Source: Dichomitus squalens LYAD-421 SS1
Taxonomy: Eukaryota > Basidiomycota > Agaricomycetes > Polyporales > Polyporaceae
Direction: 5' to 3'
Length of the DNA: 64,000 nucleotides
Assembly: GCF_000275845.1 (NCBI RefSeq)
Contig: NW_006766889.1
Span: 145,021-209,020, forward strand
The translations under genes and the position numbers were made by a program. The notes below the pieces were generated by a model. It worked only from the letters and a program-made list of their open reading frames with translations, was not told where the DNA came from and made no database searches. The stretch's first letter is position 1. Each line of letters starts with the position of its first letter. Shown one piece after another: positions 1-11,345 of the stretch.

Positions 1-65
1 TCCATGCCGATAACCCATTCGGCGTAGTTGTCGTCGGCGAGCTTCGCAATTGTGGGCGGTGCCAT
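1..65 (-). CDS. Gag polyprotein N-terminus of Copia-type element (partial)
   Basis: Reading leftwards from the ATG at 65 gives 22 residues that start MAPPTIAKLADDNYAEW and continue with VIGME. The pattern 'K-L-x-D-x-N-Y-x-x-W-x-x-x-M-E' is the conserved opening of Copia Gag (DUF4219/UBN2-like) proteins in fungi and plants. The frame is open to the window edge. It lies just downstream of the LTR and leader, as expected for gag. In such elements Gag packages the RNA and is fused to the Pol polyprotein; nothing of Pol is visible here. Confidence 0.72.
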   Translation of the reverse strand, partial: MAPPTIAKLADDNYAEWVIGM

Positions 66-120
66 CGGGGCGGGAGCAGCGGGGAGCGCGGGGCAGTCGC
101 GGTTACGGGGTCGTCGGGGT

Positions 121-175
121 GCACGGGGTCGTCGTCGGGTCGGTCGTCGTCGGGTCGGTCGTCGTCACGGGTCGT
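121..175 (-). repeat. 15-bp GTCGTC-rich tandem repeat in the Copia leader
   Basis: Between LTR and gag a unit close to GTCGTCGTCGGGTCG is repeated in tandem (best copies at about 128-157, with a degraded copy after it). It is in the untranslated leader, because the gag ATG lies further left at 65. Confidence 0.7.
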
Positions 176-340
176 CGGTTCGCGGGATCGTCGAGTGGCT
201 TCGGCCCCACTAGGCAGTGCCTCAAATTATCCTTCGGGCAGAGGAGACGCGTTTGTGAAGAAGTTCGAGGGCAAGCGGGCACAAATGGGATTCGCGTTTG
301 GCCGGTGCAAACGCGTGCCGTACATAGTACATACAATAGA

Positions 341-349
341 CCTTATATA
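341..349 (-). promoter_or_regulatory. LTR TATA box
   Basis: TATATAAGG read on the minus strand, about 100 bp inside the LTR from its TGTTGG end. This is the expected position of the retrotransposon's own promoter. Confidence 0.5.
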
Positions 350-590
350 CACAGTAGAATAGGGGTAGATAAAGGCGCGGGTATCCGTCGGGGGGCGGGA
401 CCTGTGGCGCTCGTTCCGCGAGCTCGCCATCTTGACGCCAGGATTCCAACAAAGAATGCAACGTTGGAAGCGTTGCTGCCTTCCTGACTCAATTTGTCCT
501 AAGAGACCATGTTGTCGGTCGGGACGAGTAGCCTAGAGATGACTTATCATCTTGAAGTCTGGACTAACCCGAAATGAAAACTCACCATCG

Positions 591-2815
591 TCACTTGCTT
601 GCCGAGATGTCACGACAAACTTCTCGGAAGTATGCTGCGAGGAAACGAACCGCTGCGAAGTATAGCGAGGCGGAGTCTTGGGCAATTGCATAGCTGAGTC
701 TGAAATTGTTATACATGAACACGGGACCTGTTCTGAGAGCCATTACCAGGAGGTATCTACCGTTGGTGTTCTGCAATCGTCCCCTACCTGTCAAGTGGAA
801 TGGGTCGATCTGAAAAAGCTTCGCCAGCACATCAATGTCGTCCTGCAGCATGGTCGCAAGCTCCGATGCGTCCTTACTACCCAGGTTCGCAGTAGTGAAC
901 CGGTCCAAATGACGCTTGAAGTGCATCTGGAACACCTTTCCAGATACTACCGAGTTGATGTTCGACAAGACATCCTGGTAAGTCTCGACGATATCTCGAG
1001 GTACGAGGGGGGAGCAGTAGGCGTCCGTCTTCAAAGCGACTATTTGCGCGATGTGTCGAGTCCGGCGGAGTGCCCAAAGAGCCGTGCTGAGATTGGAAAG
1101 ATCCTGTGTCCATGCAATGTGCATTAGAAAGGCTTGGAGGGTGTGAAACATGGCATCGATGTGAAGTTGGACGCGTTCAGTCTCGTGAGGAGAGTCGACG
1201 ACCAGTCGCGCAAGGTACCGCACAAGCATAGGCATCGTCAGGAGGTAAGAGTGAATCAATGGTAGACCTTCTGGGTCCTTACGACGGATGAGAGCAGCGA
1301 ATTGCCTCCCGCTCTTGGGGTTGGGAAGAATTGAGACAACTTTGTATTAACATTAGTAACCGTGGTGTTTGGATTTTGGGAGACGGTACTTACGATGCTC
1401 TATGACTTCTTGTCTGAGTCGCGTTCCCCCATCAAGAGCGGAATAAGAGAGCGTGCGACAGACCCGATAGAACGCTGCCTCCGCTTCCACTCCCCGCGAA
1501 ACGAGCGTCGCCATCGTCTTCAAGAAGAGCGCTCCGAGGTCGGACGTCGGCTCTATGCGCGGCCACCACTTACTTGAAAGTAGCTTTGTAACAGTGCTAG
1601 TGTTGGTCCCCGGGTCTCTGGCCACCAGAAGGATGAAGTGAAGTGCACATGGGACCAAAGGTTCCCATCTATTGGAGGTACGATAGACGTCGTCGAGAAG
1701 CGGCGAGAGGCGCTCAGATGGCAAATCCCACATACAAGGGATGACGACCTCGTTCAATATGTGGTCATCCAGGGAGATGGCATATGCTGTAGTGGCTAGA
1801 CGGCGGTCGAGATCAGAGCGTTTAGTCTGTATCTCGGACTTCTCGCGGGCATGCCAGTTGCGGAAGACGTTAGGTCCGAACCGGGGCTTTCGGAAGACTT
1901 CGCGGAGAGCCTGCAAGCTGAGGAAGACACCGAGAGCCAGCTGTGATTGATAGAAGCAATCCGCCTTGAAGGCGGGAAGTATAGTTGTAGCGACGGTGAA
2001 CAGGACTAGGACTCCGATGAGCCCTGTAGCAAGCCCTGCGATGACGATATGAAGAGTCCACAGGAGGATGAGGAGGCCGGCCAGGAACAAGAGGAGAGAG
2101 ACCTGAGGAATGATTGGGAGGAAGGCAACTATCTCCACGACATGCCACTTCACGAGGGACTCGTAACGATATTGTCGCAGGCGGGCGATTTCATGGGAGT
2201 TGCCCGATAGTCCTAGGTCGTATTGGTGTAGCCATTGCTTGACCATGATAGCTACGGAGGAAGCGGAGAGCGTGCCGATTAGCGATGCGAACCAGAGAGC
2301 GTTGATCCAAATTGCTGATACAGGCGCGGAGAACGATGGAGAGACAAAGGTTGCTGCGGTAGAGCTGATACTTGTGCCGTTGATTGTGAAACTGCTCAAC
2401 TGGGCAGAAATCCTATTAGGGCAGCCGCCAGTAATTCCGAGTTGTCTTGTTGGAGTAGAGCATACGATTGAACGTTGAAAGCTGTAAGCACAGCAGAGAA
2501 TAAGCCGTTCTATATAGGTTTCGCAGAAATTCAGATTCTACATGCTCACAAGAGCGGAGTAGCACTCACGAAGACAAGGTGCATGTCAATTCCTTCCTTC
2601 CATCTCGATACCATCTGGTCACAATGCTGCTGGACTGTGTCGGAGCAACGCTCCCATGCGCGAGATATCTCATCCTCATCAAACGGACAGGTGGTGGGAA
2701 TTTGATTCGTCCGTAGCCTTGCGCCTGGTATGTGCTCAGTCTGATAGATGAGTCAGACGGAAGAAAATCGACATGTCAATCGACAACGCACCTCTGCAGA
2801 GTAGCCGGCCGACAT
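591..2815 (-). CDS. DUF6535 family membrane protein, possibly disrupted
   Basis: Exons read 2815-2792, 2740-2570, 2509-1394 and 1339-591. The protein starts MSAGYSAE, has the pre-domain helix with RWKEGIDMHLVF, then GLFSAVLTAFNVQSY, and the hallmark NALWFASLIGTLSASSVA and VKQWLHQY of basidiomycete DUF6535 proteins. A hydrophobic pair follows (VEIVAFLPIIPQVSLLLFLA and the next segment), then a long helical cytosolic tail. Function is unknown; the family is large and lineage-specific in Agaricomycetes. Oddity: reading straight through exon 3 meets a stop at about 2400, because one base is missing between NSELLAAALI and ISAQLSS. Treating 2465-2413 as a 53-nt intron (GTATGC...AATAG) restores the frame and gives 668 residues, but removes the conserved YxLLQ segment. 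It may therefore be a pseudogene or be rescued by splicing. The last intron (1393-1340) has a good branch site. Confidence 0.8.
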
Positions 2816-3167
2816 GTTCTCTGGAGTGGAGGTATGGGAGCGGACCAGCGAGCCTGAGCTCAGCATTTATACTGGTGCTCGGGACAGATCGCACGATGTC
2901 AGTGAGCGAGCACAGGATGGAAACCTGACTACTGGGAGTTGTGCATACAGCGGTTCCAAACACCGGATCCGACAGATAGGAAAAGCACTAGCTTCCTTTT
3001 CGAAAGATTGTAGCGCTACGTTCGATAGCGTCAAGCGGCAGTAAATTGAGGCAGTAACGTACGTGAGAGCATAGCGCAGATGCGAACACTACATATAGAA
3101 TCACGAATCGCCAGCTAAGCAAGCAATGCAAATCAGTACGAATTGTGTCCTGATACCTACAGTAGGT
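2816..3167. other. Intergenic, no feature seen
   Basis: Spacer between the start of the DUF6535 gene and the 3' end of the AMP deaminase gene. Short ORFs here show no coding pattern. It must hold the DUF6535 promoter and the AMD1 polyadenylation signal, neither of which is distinctive. Confidence 0.5.
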
Positions 3168-6100
3168 CTATGCGTGTGGAGGAACCCATGCTTGCGTGTC
3201 ATGAGTTTCCTTTGTCCTGATCATAGAGAGCTCCTCGAGCAGCGTCTGGCGGCGGTACTCCAAGCGCGAGTTGGGCACATTGGTCTGTCAGAGCCGTGTG
3301 GCAGTGAGAACACTGGCAATGGAAGAATGTCAACGGATGCCGAACCTTGTTGATATCGTTGCCCGCAGCACCAGGAAGATACCAATTCTGGCCCAGCCAG
3401 TGCCGCTTGACCTCCATCTCAAATCCGCTTTGAACGACTGAATTGCGTGCAAGCTCAGCTAGAGAGCTTTGTGGGAACTTATAGATCTACATGCGAGGCG
3501 GCGACGGTCAGCCAGTGGCTACACGGGTGAGGTGTTTGTCCTCAACTCACGTGGGCTGCAACGCTGTACTCTTCCAACAGAGGTTCCTGATAGAATGTCC
3601 GTTAAGCTTTGATGGATAGAGGTCTGCATAGAGTGCCAAACCTTGGTGAAGTGAAACTGCAATGGGTCATCCGTACTTAGGCTAACATTCAGGCCGACCT
3701 TGAAAAAATCGGGCAGCGGGTTCCGCTCGTACGTCAAGAACAGCGCATTGTTGCTAAGAGGACTCATCGCGAGGCCGATCTGCTTCAGATAGAACAGATA
3801 TTGCAACGCAGGAACCTTGCGCAGGAGAATGCCGTGGGATATCGAGTGGGCTGTCAGGTAGGCAGAAGCAAGATGCTCGGGGTCTCCCGCTTCGCCGCAG
3901 TGTGGCCGGAAGACAAATGTGCCTGAAAAGCGGTTGAGCTTCGCATGCCCCCGACGTCATAACCAGCACACGACCTACAAAACCCTCGTGCATGACGCCA
4001 TTGGTTGAGGCTGACGATGTTTGCGTACATGTAGTATACCCTACACGAGCATGTAGCGTGAGATTCGCGAGGCGGATACATTGTAAGCACGCGCACCAAT
4101 AAGAGTACGGGGGTGATTCTTTCGTGTCCCAGAGGCGCGGGTAGGGGAACTTCTTATGGAACCGGCGTTCCGTCTTTGACTCGTCGTCCACAGTGTCGAA
4201 ACCGATGACGCGTTGGAGGAAGACGTGAAGCTCGGGATGAGATGACGGGTCCCGTGTCACCTCGTATAGAGGCTGAAAGACGTCTGACAAAAGTCAGGTC
4301 AGATGCGCAATTTCCCGTGAAACGCCGATACGACACTCACTCCGTACGATATCTTCAAAGGTCCCAATTGAGCCGTTTTGTTTGTACACATCATAGAGAC
4401 GTGGTATCTGGATGAGCCAGCGAACATTGTGCGAAAACAGCTTGTTGCTGACTATCCATTTCGCAAGCTTGTCCCATTCGTCGAGCTGCCTGCCGTAAAT
4501 ACTGATTCTCCATTCACAGTTCTGTGCGAGGTGTTCGGAGCTGCATCAATTCGTGACCTACACACAATCACTTACTTGGTACTTGCTCTGCTCGAGATCC
4601 GTCATCACCTCTGAATACTAACGCTAAGTGAATGTGGGCAAGATACACTGTGAACACGCACCTTGGGTCAGTTCGGCGAGGTAACGCCCCTGAATGTAGT
4701 TGTCTGTTTTCAAGAAGATCTCCCTCAATCTAGACTCGCCGATGGGATTGTACTTCAAATTGAATTTATCGAAGCGATGGAAGGAGTCGTTGTGAGCGTG
4801 CATGTCTAGAGTGTCGATGGAAAGGTCATATGCCGTGAGATTGAGACTCTGGAACACTTGTTCCAAAGTTAGCTCTTTCCCGTCTCGGAAAATCACTACG
4901 TCCTACGGAACATATTGAGACGACCGAATCAGTCCCACAAAAGCTGACGTACTTGTGGGCTACGTTTCATCTTCGACTTGATGAAGCGGAGCAGGTGCTT
5001 CTGGTTCATGCTGCTGGAATGATGGACATGGGTGTCCACTTTACGGACGTTGTAAAAATCACTGCGCCCCTGGTCAATGACACGGCAATGACGCAAAGTA
5101 AGTTTTGCGTACCGGTGCGGCACGCGCTTCATCTCCGCCAGCTCCTGCTGCTCGTTGAGAAGCGAGTACATCGTGAATTTGCTGGTCAAGTAATTCAGTC
5201 TTCTGAAAGCAAAGCTCTTGGTAGGACCGTCGCAGATGACGGCGAGAATCTTCTCTAGGTCCACAAAGTATTCTCGGATACTAGGCACATCATATACTGG
5301 CCGCTTGCCTTTATCTGCAATGACGTAAGAACCAGCTTGTGACTGTCAACCTTGACGACGTTGCAAAGCCTCTCCGCCCTTAGGCCGCAACTGAGTAAGC
5401 TGCCTGAGCTACGACGACAACGAATGGTGGCGTTAAAGCGCACTTCATTGTAGCGGCGAATGTGGCAACACAAGAACGTGCAAAACTGAGAGAATGCGAC
5501 CAACCTTCGGCACTTGTATACACCTGGTAGACGCCCTTCTCATCTATGGCGAAGTCCATGTTGTCGGCGCCAGGCATCTCACATTCCGAGAGCTCGAAGT
5601 CCTCGTCGTCGGCGACCTCATAACCGGCATTGCTGGGAACAACGGTACCCTTGCCCTTCCAGTGCCAATGAGGGGGAGGGGGACGGGGGTAGATGCGCCA
5701 CTTCTGGAACGGGGTCTGCGGGGGCGGACGAGCTAAGTAGTCCGCGTCAGGGCGCACACTAGACACACCGGCGATGTCCTCGTCCAGCCCAGTGAAGAGG
5801 CCGTCATAGTCGCGCGGGTCAAATCCAAGCGTCTGGCCGGAGCGCGCGATATACTTGTCGCGCAGGTTGAGACACTTCTCGAGCCCCTCCAGAATGGGGA
5901 TATTCTCCACAGGCATCGGTGACTCTGTATAAGAAACGCAAGGGATGTCCAGCCTCGATTCTTGTCAAGTACAGGGCGCAGACGTACCAAGAATCGTGGC
6001 GCGAGTCTTGGGATTGAGTGGGCTAGCTGGCCGAGCGTCTTCTGGCAGAAGTCCGTCCCAGGCTGACGCGGCAGCGGTAGCGGTAGCGGATATTGTAGAA

Positions 6101-6473
6101 GGCTCTGGACAAGCGGACAAAGCACCGTCCGCTTGCTGCGCTGTCGGGAAAGTATTGGGAGAGCTGAGCAAAGAGGTGGGGCGAGAAGCAGCGTTCACAT
6201 CGGAGCCTCGTCGGTGAGCGAGCAGCTTTTCTTCGATCTGTTTGGAGGTCATTGGGCTGCATGCTTAATGCATGTACAGATGTAGGAACCGATGCTACGT
6301 ACATGGTGCAAGTGCTTCTCCTCCGTGTAATCAAAGAAGCCTCCTGCTGCGTCGACCATGTGTGCTGGAGGGGATCGAGACTCCTCCCGAGAGGTAGGAG
6401 AAGACCGGTGGGACTGCGAGCCCGAGTCTGTTGCGTGAAGGCGCAAAGCGGAGATACTGGGTAGCTGCGACAT
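3168..6473 (-). CDS. AMD1: AMP deaminase
   Basis: Hydrolyses AMP to IMP and ammonia in the cytosol, a step of the purine nucleotide cycle. Many-exon gene. The N-terminus ([18 protein letters not shown], then [17 protein letters not shown]) is the variable fungal extension. Catalytic-core motifs appear in order: [36 protein letters not shown], the zinc site [97 protein letters not shown] and [18 protein letters not shown]. It ends [17 protein letters not shown] and stops at 3168. All zinc-binding and catalytic His/Asp motifs are present, so the enzyme should be active. The exon 1-exon 2 junction near 6256-6302 is uncertain because the obvious donor and acceptor do not keep phase. Start chosen at 6473 because the next exon needs this upstream piece. 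Confidence 0.96.
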
Positions 6474-6878
6474 CGCGGTCAGAAGGTAACCGGATGCTTA
6501 TTGTCGATGGAGTCTTGGAAAAAGCAAAAGGTGAACTAGATATACAGTAAACAGCTGCCGAGTCTGTCGGCGAGGCGCAAAAATGAAGCCGCTGGTCCGG
6601 GCCTGGCAGCCGAAATGCAGTGCCGTCAAAACAGCTTGAGCGCAAGGATGGCAATTTCCCAAATTTCCTTTGCGGACGAACTATCGTGCACACACCATCC
6701 TCGAACGTAGATCCTTGCCAAATGAAAGAACGTGTGTCACACGCGTCATACGGTATGGCTACATTGACGACATTACACAACAAGACAGCGCAGACAGCAT
6801 CTCCACGATCCCGACGATGCCCCGTACGACAGACAGACCACAGCATGTCGAGCACGTCACAACTCTATTGTACACGCT
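6474..6878. other. Intergenic between AMD1 and TIF34
   Basis: About 400 bp holding the AMD1 promoter (right side) and the TIF34 3' end. Small ORFs on both strands look random; no motif stands out. Confidence 0.5.
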
Positions 6879-8515
6879 CTAATCCTCAATTTCGAGATCG
6901 CCGTAAGGCTTCGCGCGGAAGTAGCTCTCCTCAAAGTGATGTACCCGCACAAAGCCGTCCTCTCCGCCAGACGCGTAACAATCGCCCTTCGGTGAAACAG
7001 CGATGCTGCAAGGATGAGCGTTGTCAGACAAGCACAATCGAACACGAGGAAGCGTCACCTACGTATTCACAGGACCGAAGTGACCCTTTACACGTCCAAC
7101 CTCCTCCTCGAGAACCTTGTGCCAGAACCTGGTCTCGAATTTTCCCTGACGCAGCGATGTTGTCGTGACGCTCATGGCGTCCTGGCCACCGCCAAGGAGA
7201 ACGTACGGCTTGAGCGGTGCGAGGGCAGCGCTATTCAAAGGCGTCTCCGTCACGTACGTCTTCAAAACAGTAAGCGTACGGGTCTCGTGTAGCTACAGGT
7301 GAGGATCAGTGCCAGTCGGGGAATCTAACTTAACGTGTCGGCGTACCCGAGCTGTCTTGTCCTTGCTGCTCGTGATGAAATACGAACGGTCTGGGCTGAG
7401 TTGCAGATCGGTCACGGTGTCGCGGTGTGCGTGCTCGTTGGTTTTGATCTCGTCGCCCGTCTTCGCGTCGAAGAGCGCGACCTTGCCTGATTCGTGTCCG
7501 GTAATGATGATATCAGGTCGGTGCGCAAAAGTACAGACAACGGCTTTAGATCCAATGGGGTTGAACATCGACACTGGTTCCTCGTCCTCTGTGGACAATG
7601 CATCAGTACCATGGAGGGGGAAGGACGCAGACGTGAACACAAGAGTATACGATGAGCCACCACCTATCAGCTCGTAGGTGCGTTTGCGTTGCATAGTACG
7701 GGCAGGAAACCGCAACTACCACAAGCGATGGACAGTCCCTCGGTTTCTCCACAAGCGTTACAGATGTTCATTATCAAGCCAGACTCACGTGTTGTACCAT
7801 CACCGTCTCGGTTGATGTTGAATATCCGCACAGCGCCTTGGTGGCCCATCCGCTGCTCCGTGATGCAAACAACTTGGTCGTCATCTTCGCTGAACGCTAC
7901 CCGCTTGACGGCAGTGGGAAACTCCCAGGAATACAAGCACTTGCCCGACTGAACGGACCAGAGCTTCATCGTGTTGTCGGCGGAACCACTGATGAGGAAG
8001 CGTGACTGGGCTGTAGGATGACAAGCCAAAGGACAGAGGAGGGCAGCAAAAGGCCGGGAGGTCGAAGAAGATAGCAATACGTAGGTTTAGTCAAGCAGAG
8101 AAGAGCGAGTGAGACAGACAACGAGAGCATTTGGTGGACCGCGAGGGGGGTTTGAGGAGGAATGCATTGGCTGATTGCTCGCAGAAAGGATGCTGAATAC
8201 GCACAATCGACATCAATCGTCCAGACAGCTCCGTTGTGCCCATCGTACGTTCCTAACCGCTCTCCATTATGCGTGTACCAGACGTTGATGACAGAATCTT
8301 TGGAGCAGGAGAACAGGAGATCCCCCTCCCTATTGAACTTGATCTGAGTGAGCGAACGCTCATGGCCTGCGATTGAATCAGAACGGTCAAGACTTGTAGT
8401 TTCTCGATAGTGATCGGAGTTACAACAGACCTTGAAGAAGGATAGGCCTCTGTTCACACCACGAGTCAGTACCAAATACCAAAGATATTCCGACAGCCAG
8501 AGCTGTACATACCAT
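6879..8515 (-). CDS. TIF34: Eukaryotic translation initiation factor 3 subunit i (eIF3i)
   Basis: WD40 beta-propeller subunit of eIF3, which binds eIF3b/g and helps load the 43S pre-initiation complex on mRNA. Spliced start is [23 protein letters not shown], the classic eIF3i opening. Later blades show [68 protein letters not shown] and [18 protein letters not shown], and the C-terminus is [26 protein letters not shown]. All seven blades seem covered, so the gene looks complete. Odd structure: the first exon is the ATG alone (8515-8513), followed by a 19-nt exon (8449-8431) and then the exon starting at 8366. The start is fixed because no other ATG can supply the invariant M-R-P-I-L. Convergent/divergent context: promoter shared with the BTB gene. 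Confidence 0.96.
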
Positions 8516-9043
8516 TTTGTCTAACAATCAGCGGAAGGAGGTATAAGTTATGGCAGCGACTATGCTGAGTCCCGTTCGACGCCTCCAAGTTTTCGCTACT
8601 CGGCAGTTTCCGGAGTTTCCTTTTCTGGTAAGCCGCATGACCCGTTCAGAGGCCACCGCAGCACCGTCGATTCACGACGACGACGACTTCTTCATTTCTC
8701 TTTCTCTCTGGTCGTCGACGACCTTGCTTGCGAGCCCTGCATGACTGAACTGAGCTCAAAGCTATCCTTTCAGCTGGCGTATTTCAGTGACTATCAGATG
8801 TCTGGCTGTTGCTGCGTTTGAATCCTATCGAACGCCCTCAATACCCTTTGCCCGCGGGATTGGTGATTTGCCAGGTCTAAGCTACCTTGAACCCTGTTCT
8901 ACGAGGACTACCAGTACAACACCAGCATCAGGGATCCGACTGAGCGACGTACAGGCCTAGTACAAGGGTCTTTCAGACACTCCCGGTGTGCTCCCTCCCT
9001 ATCGCCCGCTGTATCCGCTTCACGTCTCCCAAGGGCAGTGGAG
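8516..9043. promoter_or_regulatory. Divergent promoter region, TIF34 / BTB gene
   Basis: 528 bp between two divergent start codons. It contains no convincing ORF. No TATA box is visible near either start; pyrimidine-rich stretches (around 8690-8715) are typical of basidiomycete housekeeping promoters. Confidence 0.45.
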
Positions 9044-11345
9044 ATGTTAGAGCTCGATCCTCTGTTATCTACCCTGCGTACATCCTCCCTTACATCAGAA
9101 CCGCCACGCAAGCGCCAACGCACCACCGACTGCGAGCCCAACGTCGCCACTGCTGGCACTAGTCCCGCCCCGAGCCCAGGCCCATTTGGTGATGTGGCCA
9201 CTTCTACAGACGCCACCGCGTCAAGATCATCTTCTGCATTGGGCTGGAGCTCGCGCTTGCATACAGCCACGTCGCCCACGGGCAATACTCCCGAGTCAAG
9301 CGACGTACAATTGGGCGCTTCTTTTGTCGGGAGTGGGAGCGCCCCACCCTCTGGCGCTGTTGCCGAGAGTGTCAGTGTGGATGCTGCACGGAGCGGTGCG
9401 ACGTGTCAGGGCGACTTGACTTTTGTTGTTCCTAATGCGCGCTTCAGGACTGGTGGACGAGGCAATGCCGACGGGAGCCCGCCGAGTATGAAAGGCGGGC
9501 GCAAGGCGAGAGCAAAGCAGGGTGCGCCCCGTTCATCATCAGGTACACGTGCGCCACAGTTCTAACCCCCTCGGCAGAATATCCAGACGACGACGGCGGG
9601 ATGAATCGGGAGCCCATTCAGTCGGAACCTCGCCGCCACCAAGTGTCCACAGAAGGTGCCTGTGCGAGCGATCGCGGCTTCCACGGTACCGAAGTAGGCA
9701 GAAGTAACCCCAGAGACGCGGCAGGTGGAGCCCGTGCGATCGCTGCCTCCAATTCGCCCATGGCGATGCGTCGGCAGCACATCGTCGAAGCTGTGGAGGG
9801 ACCACACCAAATCGCTGGGCCCGAGGGCGAAGACAGCGGCCGAGACCTAATGCTGGTGCGCGATGGGGAGTTCTACATCAACAGCGCGGACTGCGTGATA
9901 CGCGTGGAAGACACGTTGTTCAGGGTGAGTGTGGCGCTCCTGTCTTCTACTTACTCTTTCTTCGGAATCTGCTCCTCAGTTCTCCGTTTGGTCCCCCGAA
10001 CGTATGGCACTGTTGCTCCACAGTCATACACGTTGCATTAGCCTCTCCTTCCATAACTTGATCCTGATCCCGATGCCAATCTCGTTGTCCGCTGTATGAT
10101 CGCTCAATTTTACTTGCGGCTGGGGTTTGTCCAGCGCCGTGTGCGCTGTAGGTCCACCGTTATTTCCTCGGCCGGGACTCTTTCGTCTTTCAATACATGT
10201 TCAGCATGCCTTCCGAAAGTCACGCACTTTCTCGCAATATCTTGGAGGGATGCTCGGACGAGAATCCTATCCGACTCTATGGAGAGTCTGCGGAGCGTTT
10301 CCGCGCACTGCTCTCCGTAATTTACGATCTGTACGTATTGAATTTACCTGTCTCTGGTATTGTGCCGCTGATAGCTACTGGCGGGCACAAACCGCAACTT
10401 TTTTTCCTTCATAGACCGCTACAGCTTCAAGTATACAACACCCCGGCAGCCAACGTCGACCGACTACTGACGATCGCGGAGGTGACGATCAAGTACCACT
10501 TTGTATCCATCGAAAAATGGGCCTTCGACGCTCTCTACAACGCAATATCTGGCCTGCACGGCCCTCCGCAGGAACGGTATCAGCTCGGCCACTGTTCCTC
10601 CGCATGGATGAAACGTCTCCTCGAAGTCGCCCTCCTGTGCGGACACACCCGGCTTCGCGATTACGTGGTGGAGCGTTGGGTCGACCGCATCGCAGCCCGA
10701 GACCTCCGACCTGTGCATGCGCTGGAATTCGCTGACAGGAGCGGGATCAAACGACTGCAGGGTTATGCATATTACGTCCAGCTTCTCGAGATGGGCGACG
10801 GCTTCGACCCCGGCGCTGTCGAAGACGGCGAACAGCACGCACGCTCACGCCTGGCCCTGGCCGAGGCCGCAGCGGCCGGCCCGACCGGGGATAACGGCAA
10901 CGCTTCCCCCGCACGCGCACGCGCACGCACGCCGGCCGCGCTCACCAGCGCACAGAGGCGGCGGCTGCTCTCCAGGCACTGGTCGCTCTGCCGGCTCTGG
11001 GAGACGCTCCGGGCGAGCGCGCCCAAGTTCGAGCGGCCGGACGGGTGCACGTACCACCAGCACGGCTGCGTGTCGACGTGGACGCAGGTGTGGCGGGACG
11101 TCGGCGCGGCGGAGCCGACGCTCAATCACCCGCCCGGGGACGTGCTGGGGCGGCTGAGGGCGATGGAGGAGCAGCTGTGCACGCATGCGGACTTGTCGTG
11201 TGCGCTGACGCCGCTGTGCAGGCGGCTTGCGCTGATGGCGCTCAAGTCAACTGTCAGGGCCGTGGAGGAGAGCCTGGCGGGCCATTTTGCGGATCTGACC
11301 CGGGAGAGCTTGCTGGTAAAAGCGACCGAGGAGGAGACGTCCTGA
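9044..11345 (+). CDS. BTB/POZ domain protein
   Basis: Four exons by hand: 9044-9542, 9578-9924, 10152-10330 and 10415-11345, together 651 residues in one frame. The first ~270 residues are low-complexity and basic, including a nuclear-localisation-like PRKRQR. A BTB fold follows: DGEFYINSADCVIRVEDTLF, then VHRYFLGRDSFVFQYMF, FRALLSVIYDLPLQLQV and LLTIAEVTIKYHF. The C-terminal half is the conserved tail of Agaricomycete BTB proteins (KRLLEVALLCGHTRLRDYV, SRHWSLCRLWETLRASAPKF, ALKSTVRAVEESLAGHF). BTB domains mediate dimerisation and, in many proteins, cullin-3 binding; the role of this expanded fungal group is not known. The ATG at 9044 follows closely after an in-frame GTG that cannot be the start. 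Confidence 0.88.

Larger units (their letters stand above)
1..451 (-). mobile_element. 5' end of a Ty1/Copia-type LTR retrotransposon, cut by window edge
   Basis: On the minus strand an LTR-like block begins at 451 with TGTTGGAATCC, the usual start of Copia LTRs. It carries a TATATAAGG promoter element (341-349) and is followed by a leader and then the start of a Gag-like ORF at 65. The base pairs beside the LTR start (452-456) could be one half of a target-site duplication, but the other half lies outside the window. The 3' border of the LTR and the primer-binding site were not located with confidence; the LTR probably ends somewhere around 200-240. The internal region and the second LTR are off the left edge, so it cannot be told whether the element is intact. 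Confidence 0.75.
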
